A stretch of DNA of 64,000 nt from Xanthobacteraceae bacterium (GCA_024508855.1 JANINJ010000042.1:1-64000), one strand, 5' to 3'. Counted from the stretch's first letter, positions 20,614 to 31,694 are shown. The notes: generated from the sequence alone by a model not told the origin. Translations and numbers: made by a program.

Positions 20614-21552
20614 GTGAAGAACCTTATTCTCTCCTCCGTAGCGTTACTCGCGATCGGTGCAACCTCGGCGATGGCGGCCGATATGCCGGTCAAGGCTTAT
20701 ACCAAGGCGCCTCCGGTCGTGGCTTTCGACCCGTGGGATGTCGCTTTCGGTGCAGCGATCACCAACAACTACGTCTTCCGCGGCGTCACGCAGTCGAATC
20801 GCGAAGCTTCGGTCAACGCCTATTTCGAACCGCGCTACAACATCAATAAGGACCTGCAGCTCTACGTCGGCGTCGCCGGCAACAGCATCTCGTTCACGAA
20901 TCGAGCGGCCGCCGAGGTCGACGTCTACGGCGGTATCCGCCCGACCTTCGGTCCGGTCGCATTCGACTTCGGTGTCTGGGGCTATCTGTATCCCGGCGGG
21001 CAGTGCATCGACGGTAACGCCGGCGGCGTTGCTGCAGGCCTGTGTCCGTTGGGCGCTGCGATCCTTCCCAACGGGAACTTCATGAAGGCTGACGTCAGCT
21101 TCTACGAGTTCTACGGCAAGGTGACTTACACCTTCAACGACAACTTCTCGCTGGGCGCCAACGTGTTCTACAGCCCGAACTTCCTCAATTCGGGTGCGGA
21201 CGGAACGTATGCGTCGATCGTCGGCAAGGTGACGGCGCCGACCGACTGGTTCGGCTCTAGCGGCGTGGGGGCGTATCTGTCGGGTGAATTCGGCCGTCAG
21301 TGGCTGGGCACCTCGGACGCGTTCTACGGCAACGTGAAGTTCGCCGACTACAACACGTGGAACGTCGGCATCGGCTTCACCTACAAGGTGTTCACGCTGG
21401 ACTTCCGCTATTCCGACACCAACCTGTCGAAGGCGGATTGTAACCTCTTCACCAGCGATTTCACCGCGACGGCGGCCGGCTCGAAGTGGTGCGGTGCGGC
21501 TGGCATCGTCAAGCTGTCGGCTGACCTGACCGCGATGTCGAACCTGAAGTAA
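20614..21552 (+). CDS. TorF-family putative outer-membrane porin
   Basis: A beta-barrel outer-membrane protein of about 312 residues. It begins with a signal peptide (KNLILSSVALLAIGATSAMA, cleavage before ADMPVKAY). The mature part alternates polar and aromatic residues and contains the family start AFGAAITNNYVFRGVTQSN, resembling the Gcw_chp/TorF group. I prefer GTG 20614 because GGGGA lies five bases upstream; ATG 20602 would add MGII. Four cysteines, in GQCID, GLCPL, DCNLF and KWCGA, are unusual for a porin and might form disulphides. The substrate is unknown. A shared terminator separates it from the convergent ABC gene. Confidence 0.82.
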   Translation: MKNLILSSVALLAIGATSAMAADMPVKAYTKAPPVVAFDPWDVAFGAAITNNYVFRGVTQSNREASVNAYFEPRYNINKDLQLYVGVAGNSISFTNRAAAEVDVYGGIRPTFGPVAFDFGVWGYLYPGGQCIDGNAGGVAAGLCPLGAAILPNGNFMKADVSFYEFYGKVTYTFNDNFSLGANVFYSPNFLNSGADGTYASIVGKVTAPTDWFGSSGVGAYLSGEFGRQWLGTSDAFYGNVKFADYNTWNVGIGFTYKVFTLDFRYSDTNLSKADCNLFTSDFTATAAGSKWCGAAGIVKLSADLTAMSNLK

Positions 21553-21571
21553 GCTTCGGCTGATCCATCGA

Positions 21572-21604
21572 AAAAGGGCGGCAGAGTGATCTGCCGCCCT
21601 TTTG
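21572..21604. terminator. Bidirectional terminator between the porin and ABC transporter genes
   Basis: AAAAGGGCGGCAG and CTGCCGCCCTTTT form a 13-base-pair stem with a six-base loop. Because the stem carries A and T runs on its flanks it can serve both convergent genes. Confidence 0.88.
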
Positions 21605-21651
21605 CTTGTCTACGGATCGTTGGAGCTTGCGCGGCGTTACTGCCGGCTTCC

Positions 21652-23379
21652 CTACAATTGGTAGGTGCCGGCGGTCGCACCGGCAGACGTCAGCGTCACT
21701 TCCTTCTGATGGAAAGCGGTGAGGGTGCCACGATGGCCGATCGACACGATGGTCGTCGAAGGCAATCTCTCCACCAGCAGGCCATAGAGCTTGGCCTCTG
21801 AAGGTTCGTCGAGCGACGCGGTCGCTTCATCGAGGAAGAGATATTGCGGTGCGTGCAGGAGCGCGCGGGCGATGCCGAGACGCTGCTGTTCGCCAAGCGA
21901 CAGCATGCGGTTCCAGTGCGCGTCCTCATCGAGCCGTTCGACCATCGCCGGCAATCCCACCGCGGTGAGCACGTCGCGCAACCGGTCGGCACTGAAGGAA
22001 TCGGCTTTCGACGGATAGGCAATGGCGCCGCTCAGCGATCCGACCGGGAAGTACGGTCGCTGCGGCAGCATCATCAGCGTTGCATTGGCCGGGACAGTGA
22101 TCGAGCCGCTGCCGAACGGCCAGATCCCGGCGATCGCCCGGAACAGCGTCGACTTGCCGGAGCCTGACGGGCCTTTGAGCAAGGTGCGCTCGCCGCTTTT
22201 GAACGAGAAGCTGTTCGCCGTGAGCAGGGGCTCTCCATTCGGCAGGCGTACCAGCAGATCGGCGAGCGCGATGTCGGATCCAGCCGACGACGGCGACACC
22301 TTGATCAGGTCGTCGCGATGGCGGAAGGCATCGGCATTTGCCATCGCTGCCTCGAACCCCTCGAGCCGCATCACGATGGAGCGCCACATCGCCAACTGCC
22401 GATAGGCCGATACGAAGAACGACAGCGCACCCTGCACGCTGGAAAACGCCGAGGCGGTTTGCATCATGCCGCCGAGCTGAATTTTTTGGGCGAAATAGGC
22501 GGGGGCCACTAGAATGAAGGGAAAGACAACGGAGGCTTGCGAATAGCTGGCCGTCAGCGCCGTCACCTTCTTGGTGCGGATCATGATGGCCATCCAGTTG
22601 CTGATGACATCACCGAACCGCGCAAGCAGTCGCTCGCGCTCGGCGGTCTCACCATGCAGCAGCGCGACCTGCTCGGCATTCTCGCGCGTCCGCACCAGAT
22701 TGAAACGAAAATCCGCTTCGTATTGCTGCTGGCGGAAGTCGAGACCGACCAGCGGTTTGCCGACCAAATGCGTCAGTACCGTTCCGACGACCGCATAGAT
22801 CAGCGCGCCCCAGACCAGATAGCCGGGAATATCGTATTGCACGCCGAACACATGCAGGGGTGCGGCGGTCGACAGTCCCCACAGGATGACCACGAACGAG
22901 CCCAGGGTAACGACGGAGTTCAGAAAACCGATGCCGATGTTGAGCGTTTGGTCGACAAACAACTTCACGTCGTCGGCGATACGCTGGTCGGGGTTGTCGG
23001 CGGCATCGCCGAGCAATTGCATCCGGTAGTGATTGGCGTCGTGCAGCCAGCCCTCGAGATAGCGGCGGGTCATCCAGGTCCGCCAGCGAATCTGCAGCCA
23101 CTGGTTCAGGTAAAGCTGATAGACCGCCAGCGCGATATAGATCGCGGCAATAACCGAGAAGTACTTCAACTCGTAGACGAAGACGTCCCAGTTGCGTTCC
23201 TGCAGGGCGTTGTAGAAGCGGCTATTCCACTGGTTCAGCAGAACGTTGATCGCAACCGTCGCCAGTTCGATTCCGACAACTGCTGCGAGCATTACGAGGC
23301 CGGCGAGCCTGTCTTCGGAGCGAAAGTACGGCGCGGAAATCCGCCAGACCGTCGCAAGTGTCTTGCCGAGATTCTTCAC
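21652..23379 (-). CDS. ABC transporter with fused membrane and ATPase domains (SbmA/BacA-like, YddA type)
   Basis: A 575-residue half-transporter of the ABC_membrane_2 group. The N-terminal part has several membrane helices and the family sequence NQWNSRFYNALQERNW, followed by RWRTWMTRRYLEGWL and DNPDQRIADD, all hallmarks of SbmA/BacA and YddA proteins. The C-terminal ATPase has Walker A GPSGSGKST, signature LSLGEQQRLGIARALL and Walker B YLFLDEATASLDE. Unlike BacA itself it carries its own ATPase, so it resembles YddA and the long BacA-related proteins of rhizobia. The substrate is unknown; peptides or very-long-chain lipids are known for relatives. Confidence 0.88.
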   Translation of the reverse strand: MKNLGKTLATVWRISAPYFRSEDRLAGLVMLAAVVGIELATVAINVLLNQWNSRFYNALQERNWDVFVYELKYFSVIAAIYIALAVYQLYLNQWLQIRWRTWMTRRYLEGWLHDANHYRMQLLGDAADNPDQRIADDVKLFVDQTLNIGIGFLNSVVTLGSFVVILWGLSTAAPLHVFGVQYDIPGYLVWGALIYAVVGTVLTHLVGKPLVGLDFRQQQYEADFRFNLVRTRENAEQVALLHGETAERERLLARFGDVISNWMAIMIRTKKVTALTASYSQASVVFPFILVAPAYFAQKIQLGGMMQTASAFSSVQGALSFFVSAYRQLAMWRSIVMRLEGFEAAMANADAFRHRDDLIKVSPSSAGSDIALADLLVRLPNGEPLLTANSFSFKSGERTLLKGPSGSGKSTLFRAIAGIWPFGSGSITVPANATLMMLPQRPYFPVGSLSGAIAYPSKADSFSADRLRDVLTAVGLPAMVERLDEDAHWNRMLSLGEQQRLGIARALLHAPQYLFLDEATASLDEPSEAKLYGLLVERLPSTTIVSIGHRGTLTAFHQKEVTLTSAGATAGTYQL

Positions 23380-23683
23380 AATAAATTATCTCCGACGAAG
23401 ATGTTGATTTGTTTGTGGAATTTTGGACGAGGCTGGGGCGCTTAGATGAATTCCGCGACGAATCGTCATAGCGTTCACTTGTCGCAGAACTGTGTTTGCT
23501 CCTAGCATAGGTATTTGGGAACGGAACATCCGCCGGTTCCCGAACGCCGGGGGTGAGCGTTATCTGGACGGATGCCGGAGCGCAATCTCCCACAAATCAA
23601 CAAGCCGTTAGGCCATCGCGAAGGCGTTGGATCGAACGGGATCCTGGCAGCAAATGCCGGGGGCTCTGGGGGAGCACCAAGCG
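23380..23683. other. Divergent intergenic region, ABC transporter and lactate permease
   Basis: About 300 bases between divergent genes, expected to contain both promoters. It includes an AT-rich patch near 23380-23420 on the ABC side. I saw no further recognisable element. Confidence 0.4.
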
Positions 23684-25348
23684 ATGTGGGATCAACATTA
23701 TAATCCGTTGAATAACGCCGCGTTGTCGACGATAGCCGCGGCGATACCGGTCATCACCCTTCTGGTGCTGATCGCAAGCGGCAAGGTCAAAGCGCATATC
23801 GCGGCGATCGTTGCGTTGATCGTAGCCAATCTGATCGCAATCTTCATCTTCACGATGCCGGCCGGCATGTCGATCCGGGCCTCGTTGCTCGGTGTCGTTA
23901 CCGGTTTCTTCCCGATCGGCTGGATCGTGCTCAACGTTATCTTCATGTACCAGCTCACGGTGGCGTCCGGGCGTTTCGATACGCTGCAGCGGGCCGTCGG
24001 CGGCGTGACGACCGATCGGCGACTGCAGTTGCTGCTGATCGCATTTTCGTTCGGCGCCTTCTTCGAGGGTGCCTCGGGCTTCGGCACACCGGTGGCGATC
24101 ACCGGCGCGATCCTGATCGGCCTCGGCTTCTCGCCGCTGGCCGCATCCGGCCTGTCGTTGATCGCGAACACGGCGCCCGTGGCTTACGGCGCGCTGGGAA
24201 CGCCGATCCAGGGCCTGGCCTCGGTGACGGGGATCGACCCGTATCTATTGGGCGCGATGGTCGGTCGTCAGTTGCCGATCTTCTCGCTGATCGTCCCGTT
24301 CTGGGTGATCTGGGCGTTTGCCGGCTGGAAGGGGATGAAGGAAATCTGGCCTGCGATTCTCGTGACCGGTGTGTCGTTCGCGATCCCGCAGTTCCTGATC
24401 TCGAACTACATCAACCCGTGGATCGTCGATATCGGCGCATCGCTGATCTCGATGGCCTGCCTGATCGGCTTCCTGAAAATCTGGCAGCCGAAGACCTTGT
24501 GGACGTCGCCTGCATTGCGCAGTCACGACATCTCTGCCGATCTCGCCAAGCCCGACCGCAGCACGACCATGCCGAAGCTGACCTCGGCCGAGATATGGTC
24601 GTCGCTGGTGCCGTGGATCATCGTCTGCGCCGTGCTGCTGATCTGGGGCACCGGCTGGTTCAAGAGTGCGGTCAATCCGATCTTCACCTGGAACTACGCC
24701 GTTCCCGATCTGCACAACATGATCAACAAGGTGGCTCCGATCGTCGCCAAGCCGACGCCGGAAAGCGCGGTGTTCTCGTTCCAGTACCTGTCGTTCACGG
24801 GTACCGGCATGTTGATCGCGGCAATCATCGCAGGCTTCGTGATGGGCTTCTCGCCCGGCAAGATCATTGCGGTCTATGGCCGTACGCTGAAGATCTGCGC
24901 GGTGTCGTTGATCACGATCTCGGCCATGCTCGCGATCGGGACGCTGACCCGTCTGTCCGGGATCGATGCGACGCTGGGTCTTGCCTTCGCCACCACCGGC
25001 GTCCTCTACCCGTTCTTCGGAACGCTGCTCGGATGGCTCGGCGTGGCGCTGACCGGATCGGACACCGCATCCAACGTGCTGTTCGGCAACCTGCAGAAGA
25101 TCACCTCACAGCAACTCGGCCTGTCGCCGATCCTGATGGGCGCCGCCAACTCGTCCGGCGGCGTCATGGGCAAGATGATCGATGCGCAGTCCATCGTCGT
25201 CGCCTCGACGGCAACTAACTGGTACGGTCACGAAGGCAGCATTCTGCGCTTCGTGTTTAAGCATTCGATCACGCTGGCCTGCTTGGTCGGCCTGTTCGTG
25301 ATGCTGCAGGCTTACGTCTATCCGTTCACCTTGATGGTCGTGAAATAG
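23684..25348 (+). CDS. L-lactate permease (LctP family)
   Basis: Proton-coupled importer of lactate and probably glycolate. The 554-residue protein has about a dozen membrane segments and the LctP signatures FFEGASGFGTPVAITGAIL, PVAYGALGTPI, and GVALTGSDTASNVLFGNLQ with SSGGVMGKMIDAQSI near the C-terminus. The start is ATG 23684 (MWDQHYNPLNNAALST), which matches the usual N-terminus. The frame continues upstream to 23627. Close relatives also carry glycolate, so a link with glcDEF four kilobases away is possible. A terminator follows. Confidence 0.92.
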   Translation: MWDQHYNPLNNAALSTIAAAIPVITLLVLIASGKVKAHIAAIVALIVANLIAIFIFTMPAGMSIRASLLGVVTGFFPIGWIVLNVIFMYQLTVASGRFDTLQRAVGGVTTDRRLQLLLIAFSFGAFFEGASGFGTPVAITGAILIGLGFSPLAASGLSLIANTAPVAYGALGTPIQGLASVTGIDPYLLGAMVGRQLPIFSLIVPFWVIWAFAGWKGMKEIWPAILVTGVSFAIPQFLISNYINPWIVDIGASLISMACLIGFLKIWQPKTLWTSPALRSHDISADLAKPDRSTTMPKLTSAEIWSSLVPWIIVCAVLLIWGTGWFKSAVNPIFTWNYAVPDLHNMINKVAPIVAKPTPESAVFSFQYLSFTGTGMLIAAIIAGFVMGFSPGKIIAVYGRTLKICAVSLITISAMLAIGTLTRLSGIDATLGLAFATTGVLYPFFGTLLGWLGVALTGSDTASNVLFGNLQKITSQQLGLSPILMGAANSSGGVMGKMIDAQSIVVASTATNWYGHEGSILRFVFKHSITLACLVGLFVMLQAYVYPFTLMVVK

Positions 25349-25366
25349 ACGAGTTCAAATCGGCAC

Positions 25367-25402
25367 AAAATCCCCGCGACGAAAGTCGCGGGGATTTCTT
25401 TT
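25367..25402 (+). terminator. Rho-independent terminator after lactate permease
   Basis: AAAATCCCCGCGAC, loop GAAA, then GTCGCGGGGATTT followed by CTTTTG. The stable tetraloop and T-rich end make this a strong site. Confidence 0.88.
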
Positions 25403-25497
25403 GAAAGAGGCCGAATTGTTCGATCCCGATCCGGTGTCCGCCATATTTCGCGGGCAAGGCGATGGATGAGAACAATTCGTATCGATAGAGAGATGGA

Positions 25498-25908
25498 ATG
25501 ATTACTTCATGCCTGACGCGCGCCCTCGTCGCGACTGCACTGCTTTGCGTGGGATTTGGTCAGACGATCGTCAGCGCCGCCGAGGAATTTCCATTCGGTC
25601 TCGAGATAACGCTGGATGCCGCGCCCAAGCCGGGATCGAGACGCATTCCGAACCTCGAGATCGGCGACCGCGGCGAAGTCCGGCTTGAGCTTTGGTGCAA
25701 AGGCGGCGCAGGGCAGTTTTCGGTAGCGGGCAACACGGTCGTATTCGTCGCCGGGGCAATGCAGGAGCGAAGCTGCACGCCGGAACAGGTCCAGGCCGAC
25801 GATGAACTGCTCGCCGCCTTGGGGGCCGCGACCAACTGGACGCGCCGTGGCGACTTCGTCACGTTTACCGGACCGACGACATTGCGGTTTCACATTAACT
25901 CGAATTGA
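25498..25908 (+). CDS. Small secreted META-like protein
   Basis: A 136-residue protein with a signal peptide (MITSCLTRALVATALLCVGF..., cleavage near SAAEE) and a mature domain of about 108 residues. The mature pattern (LELWCKGGAGQFSVAGNTVVF, a Cys in ERSCTPEQ, then LLAALGAATNWTRRGDFVTFTG...LRFH) resembles META/HslJ domains found in small envelope proteins. Two cysteines (in LWCKG and ERSC) could form a disulphide. No operon partner is visible. Function is unknown and the domain call is tentative. Confidence 0.6.
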   Translation: MITSCLTRALVATALLCVGFGQTIVSAAEEFPFGLEITLDAAPKPGSRRIPNLEIGDRGEVRLELWCKGGAGQFSVAGNTVVFVAGAMQERSCTPEQVQADDELLAALGAATNWTRRGDFVTFTGPTTLRFHINSN

Positions 25909-25941
25909 GCGGTGGCAACCGGTCGAGGTTTACGAAGCGCT

Positions 25942-27387
25942 CTAGCTGTCAGCCAGAATCATGTCGGCGCATGCGCCGCCAGCCTCGATCGCACCCGTAT
26001 AGCCGCCAAGCCCCGCATAGGCTGACGCCAGATACACTCCGGTCACCGGCGTGCGCGGAGAGCGCGCAGGGCCGGGAGCGAAGCCATAGACCGAGCCGTT
26101 CGGTGCGTTGAGATATTGCTGCACCGAGAGCGCCGTGTTGAACGACGTCGCGATGACGGCTTTCGCGAGCCCCGGGTAGTGACCATCGAGATACGCGATG
26201 AGCGCTGCCTGCCAGCGGCCGCGCTTCTCGCGATAGTCGTCCGGCGAGACCTGATCCCAGTTCGATACGCGATCCGTTCCGACGACCGACAGCACGAACG
26301 GCGGCGCTGGAATGGCCGAGGGGATTGCGGCGTAGTCGACGATGGCGAGCGGCGGCATGCGCCCGGCTGGCTCGGTACCCATCAGCCGGGTGCCCTGTGC
26401 ATAGTCGGCCAGCGTCGTCATCCAGTCCGGCAGCAGTTGCGTCGAATAATGCGAGACGCCGAATTCGCGCGGCGGCTTGGCGAGGCCGAGCGTCAGCGCA
26501 AACAACGAGATCGACGGTTGCTGTTCCGCACAGGCTTTCGTCAGCAGACCGGCATCCAGGGCAGGGAGCATCTCCGACAGCACAGCGGGCGCGGCGTTGC
26601 TGACGACGCACCGGCAGGCAACGACCTGCGGATCGCTGCCGTCGCGCGCGGTATGGGTGACGCTCCCGGCGCGACCATCGGCATCGACGGCGACGTGGCT
26701 TGCAACTCGCCGCAACAGGACCTGTCCGCCTGCCGCCCGGATCGCGCGTGCCAGCGCGCTCGAAAGCCGTTGCGATCCGCCTTCGACAAAACGCCCGCCG
26801 CTCAAAAGATAGCTGCCTTGTGCCCCGGCAAATACGTTCCACGGCAGGGTCGCCGGGTCGTCATGGTAGTAGGAGAGGTTGGCGGCGAGCGCGCACTTGA
26901 TGGCTTCGTGGTCGCCAAAGGTCCGATCGAACTTGTCGGCCAGTGATAGTGCCGGCGCAGCTTTATCCTTGCCGGCCGCGATGCGCTCCATCTCCGTGAG
27001 AATTTGTTCGATGCCGGCGCGGCATTCCGGGAAATGCTGGGTCAGCGCGTGCCGGGCGCCGTCGAAATTGTCGGGAAGTACCAATGGCGCGCGCAGCGGC
27101 CCGCCGCGCACTTCGTAAAAGGCATCGGCGGGAATCCATTTCACCGCATCGAGCACGCCGGCGCGCTCGAGAACCTGGTGCTTGGGGTCGCGCGGGTCTT
27201 GCGGATTGCTGGTTTCGTGCAGCGAGCCTTCGACAAACAGGTCGCCGACCTTGTAGCTCGACGCCGCGCCGCCGACCGAGTTGCTGCGCTCGATGACCAG
27301 TACCTTGCGGCCGGATCGCGCGAGAATTGCCGCAGCGGTGAGCCCGCCAAGGCCCGCGCCGATCACCACCACGTCGAAACCCGTCAT
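25942..27387 (-). CDS. FAD-dependent oxidoreductase of the phytoene desaturase / carotenoid isomerase type
   Basis: A 481-residue flavoprotein with an N-terminal dinucleotide-binding fold DVVVIGAGLGGLTAAAILARSG (about 4-25), the IERSNSVGGAASS segment, and the C-terminal amine-oxidase/CrtI-like ending GVYLASAYAGLGGYTGAIEAG. The start is ATG 27387, giving MTGFDVVVIGAG. A frame extending to 27534 would place coding sequence inside the neighbour. No carotenoid genes are nearby, so the substrate is open. It follows the secreted-protein gene by 10 bases and is probably co-transcribed. Confidence 0.8.
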   Translation of the reverse strand: MTGFDVVVIGAGLGGLTAAAILARSGRKVLVIERSNSVGGAASSYKVGDLFVEGSLHETSNPQDPRDPKHQVLERAGVLDAVKWIPADAFYEVRGGPLRAPLVLPDNFDGARHALTQHFPECRAGIEQILTEMERIAAGKDKAAPALSLADKFDRTFGDHEAIKCALAANLSYYHDDPATLPWNVFAGAQGSYLLSGGRFVEGGSQRLSSALARAIRAAGGQVLLRRVASHVAVDADGRAGSVTHTARDGSDPQVVACRCVVSNAAPAVLSEMLPALDAGLLTKACAEQQPSISLFALTLGLAKPPREFGVSHYSTQLLPDWMTTLADYAQGTRLMGTEPAGRMPPLAIVDYAAIPSAIPAPPFVLSVVGTDRVSNWDQVSPDDYREKRGRWQAALIAYLDGHYPGLAKAVIATSFNTALSVQQYLNAPNGSVYGFAPGPARSPRTPVTGVYLASAYAGLGGYTGAIEAGGACADMILADS

Positions 27388-27397
27388 CTCAGCGAGA

Positions 27398-28591
27398 CTA
27401 CTTCCATACGGATTTATCGAGATCCCAGCGCTGTCCCTCGAGTTCCTTGGCCAGCGCATCGACGATTCCGTAGTCGTCGCTCTGATCGCTCTCGTCATCG
27501 TCGGCGGAGTTGTCGACCAGCTTGAGTTTCTCACCGGCCGACTCGTCGGCGGTCGTAATCGACGGGCTGCCGACCCACACGATCAGATAATCCGACGAGG
27601 CCGGCTTGTCCGCCGCGACCAGTGCGCTGACCTCGATGACGTCGGTCAATCCGAGCGCCGGAAACGTATCGCTCGGCCGCTCGAGGACAAGCGTCAGCTT
27701 GCCGGTCTCGTTGCTCCACTGCGACGACGCAAGCTTTGCAGACAGTGCGTTCGCAACCACGGATCCGATCGTTGCGGTCAGCTTGTCCCGGTTCAGATTG
27801 GCGCCATCGCGCCATCCGGATGCGGCGAAGCGGATCGTACGCTCCATGTCGACGAGGCCGCTGGTCCAGCCGGCGCTGACCACGCCCGGAAGCGATTTCG
27901 CCTTGGCGACGAGGGCTGCGGCACGATCCGGCGCTACGCTGAGGTTGATGGTCGTCTGGCCGCTGCGCAGCGCGTCGCAGGGGACCGTCAGGCTGCCGAG
28001 GCTGACTTCGACGTCCTGGGTTTTCAGGAATTTGAGGAAGTCTTCGGCGCTATCCAGCTTCACTTTCACCGCGACGGCTTCCGGCGAGACCTCCGTGAAA
28101 TCCTTCGGCGCGACAGAGATGCCGTCGTCACTTGTCTGGGTTTCCAGAAATTCCTTCTCGCTGAGGTCGGAATTGTCGCTGGAAACCACGTTGGTCACGG
28201 TCTGGCCGACGCGAATCTGGCCCTTGAACTCGACGGTGTCGCCCGTCGGTTTGCGTGTCAGGTTGACCGAGACCGGCAGTTTGTCGCCGATGCTTTGCGT
28301 GGTGCCGGTCATGTTCTGGCCGTTGACGGCGAGGTTTGCGACGAAGCGATCCTTGCGATCGGAGCCTTTCGCGGCGGGATAACAGACATCGAGCACCGCA
28401 GAGGTGACGGTCTTGCCTTGATAGGTTTCCTTCAGCACCACATCGGCATTGCCGTCCATCAATCCGTCGATCGAGGTGAAGTAGCGGACTTCGTTGCCGG
28501 GGGCGGGAAGCTTCGCCGGGTTTTTCTGGGCAAAGGCCGATTCGGAAGAGGCGGCAAGCAGACCGATCAGGCCGACAACAAGTGCGCGCAT
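27398..28591 (-). CDS. Unrecognised secreted protein, 397 residues
   Basis: I do not recognise this family. The sequence starts with a signal peptide (MRALVVGLIGLLAASSESAFA, then QKNPAK) and is otherwise soluble and acidic, rich in Ser, Thr, Asp and Val, suggesting a beta-rich periplasmic protein. Two cysteines (in DVCYPAAK and VPCDALRS) could pair. The C-terminus has an acidic stretch DNSADDDESDQSDDYG. It lies 10 bases before the flavoprotein gene on the same strand, so the two may form a small operon. No function can be inferred from sequence. Confidence 0.75.
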   Translation of the reverse strand: MRALVVGLIGLLAASSESAFAQKNPAKLPAPGNEVRYFTSIDGLMDGNADVVLKETYQGKTVTSAVLDVCYPAAKGSDRKDRFVANLAVNGQNMTGTTQSIGDKLPVSVNLTRKPTGDTVEFKGQIRVGQTVTNVVSSDNSDLSEKEFLETQTSDDGISVAPKDFTEVSPEAVAVKVKLDSAEDFLKFLKTQDVEVSLGSLTVPCDALRSGQTTINLSVAPDRAAALVAKAKSLPGVVSAGWTSGLVDMERTIRFAASGWRDGANLNRDKLTATIGSVVANALSAKLASSQWSNETGKLTLVLERPSDTFPALGLTDVIEVSALVAADKPASSDYLIVWVGSPSITTADESAGEKLKLVDNSADDDESDQSDDYGIVDALAKELEGQRWDLDKSVWK

Positions 28592-28699
28592 TGGAGTTTT
28601 CTCAACGATGTAGCAGCGTCATGTCGTTTCGATAACGGTTGCAAAGGTCCGATACCGCGCCCCGCGATCCGGAGCAGGATCGAGGAAGCAGAAACGAGG

Positions 28700-28734
28700 T
28701 TCAAAAGCAAGAAGGCCGCCCAAAGGCGGCCTTC
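28700..28734 (-). terminator. Rho-independent terminator after groEL
   Basis: Read on the minus strand, GAAGGCCGCC, loop TTTG, GGCGGCCTTC, then TTGCTTTT. It begins about 30 bases past the groEL stop. Confidence 0.88.
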
Positions 28735-28763
28735 TGATGATCGAGCGTCGTGACGGGAAGGAA

Positions 28764-30545
<1,782 letters not shown>

Positions 30546-30554
30546 GGTTTTGGC

Positions 30555-30851
30555 TCAGCCCACCACGCCCATGATGTCCGACTCCTTCATGATCAGGAGG
30601 TCTTCACCATCGAGCTTGATCTCGGTGCCGGACCACTTGCCGAACAGCACGCGGTCGCCGGCCTTGATGTCCATCGGGATCAGCTTGCCGGCTTCGTCGC
30701 GGCCACCGGGGCCGACAGCGACGACCTGGCCCTCGGACGGCTTTTCCTTGGCGCTGTCCGGGATGATGATGCCGCCCTTGGTTTTTTCCTCGGCGTCGAT
30801 GCGTTTCACCACGACACGGTCATGCAGTGGACGAAATTTGGTTTTAGCCAT
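30555..30851 (-). CDS. groS: GroES, 10-kDa co-chaperonin
   Basis: Heptameric lid of GroEL. The 98-residue protein begins [18 protein letters not shown] and contains the mobile-loop region [18 protein letters not shown] and the C-terminal [12 protein letters not shown]. The start is ATG 30851. The open frame runs 14 codons further upstream but those residues are not GroES-like. It is the first gene of groESL. A CIRCE-like operator lies about 90 bases upstream. Confidence 0.97.
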   Translation of the reverse strand: MAKTKFRPLHDRVVVKRIDAEEKTKGGIIIPDSAKEKPSEGQVVAVGPGGRDEAGKLIPMDIKAGDRVLFGKWSGTEIKLDGEDLLIMKESDIMGVVG

Positions 30852-30940
30852 GACGTTCCTTTGGGGTTGGGTTACGATCTGAATCGCTGGCAATTACGAA
30901 TGCCGCTGGAGGGTCGGAAACCGCCGGGCCGGCAGGTTCT

Positions 30941-30967
30941 TTGGCAATCGCAAGGCCAGAGTGCCAA
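30941..30967 (-). promoter_or_regulatory. CIRCE-like HrcA operator of groESL
   Basis: TTGGCAATC, nine bases, GAGTGCCAA. The arms pair at eight of nine positions and match the CIRCE consensus TTAGCACTC-N9-GAGTGCTAA closely, with exact nine-base spacing. The site lies 90-116 bases before the groES start, where HrcA would block transcription until heat shock. Confidence 0.82.
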
Positions 30968-31163
30968 TCTCGCGCCCGGAAATATGGGTTGGCGCCGATC
31001 CTGTCAAGCAAGGGCTTAAGGCGTTGGTGAGGCGAATCACGCATGGTCCGGAAACCAAGTCGGGGCGGCAGCGTAATTGACTATATGCCGTCGGTCCGGC
31101 AGGACTGGCGCGCTTGCCTGCAGGATGATGCGTGCGGACGGAAATCTTCTCTCGGGGGATTCA

Positions 31164-31694
31164 ATGATTGAAACACAAGTGCGTCCTGGACGCCTCATTT
31201 CGCGTCGTGGGCGCATGCTGCTCAATGTCGGGGCGGTTTCGCTTCTGACCGTGTTCCTGGCGGGTTGCGAGACGTTCGGCACGTCGCAGCCACCGCCGAT
31301 TCAGGAACCCGCAGTTGCACCGGAGATTCCCCCGACGATTCGCCCGAACGAACTCGTCGGCCGTTGGGGCCTGGCATCCTATCAAAATCCGAACGACCGG
31401 GCCCGTACCGAGGCCGCGGCACGCGGCCAGTGCAAGAACCCCTACGTGATTGGTGCCGGGGCGAATGGCGGCGTCATCATGCATCTGGCCGACGAGGCCA
31501 CGCCACAGGAACTGCGTGTCAAGGGCAGCCAGAGCGGCAAGAATTACATCGGGCCGGAAGGTCCTCCCGGCGGCGAAAAGGATCGCGAGATCATCTCGTT
31601 CGACGGCAAGACGCTGGTGACGCGTTTCGTCGACAAGGATGCCGGAACCCGTTACGGCAACATGGTCTATGTCCGGTGCGGTCCTCGCGCATGA
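31164..31694 (+). CDS. Predicted lipoprotein, 176 residues
   Basis: Probable outer- or inner-membrane lipoprotein of unknown function. The sequence has a basic N-terminus, a hydrophobic stretch and a lipobox FLAGC (Cys35), then a Pro-rich linker (QPPPIQEPAVAPEIPP) and a compact domain starting ELVGRWGLASYQNPNDRARTEAAARGQCKNPY. The latter resembles small secreted domains that bind ligands, but I cannot name it. GGGGGA lies just upstream of ATG 31164. An internal ATG at 31215 (residue 18) would give a more usual lipoprotein leader. Confidence 0.75.
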   Translation: MIETQVRPGRLISRRGRMLLNVGAVSLLTVFLAGCETFGTSQPPPIQEPAVAPEIPPTIRPNELVGRWGLASYQNPNDRARTEAAARGQCKNPYVIGAGANGGVIMHLADEATPQELRVKGSQSGKNYIGPEGPPGGEKDREIISFDGKTLVTRFVDKDAGTRYGNMVYVRCGPRA

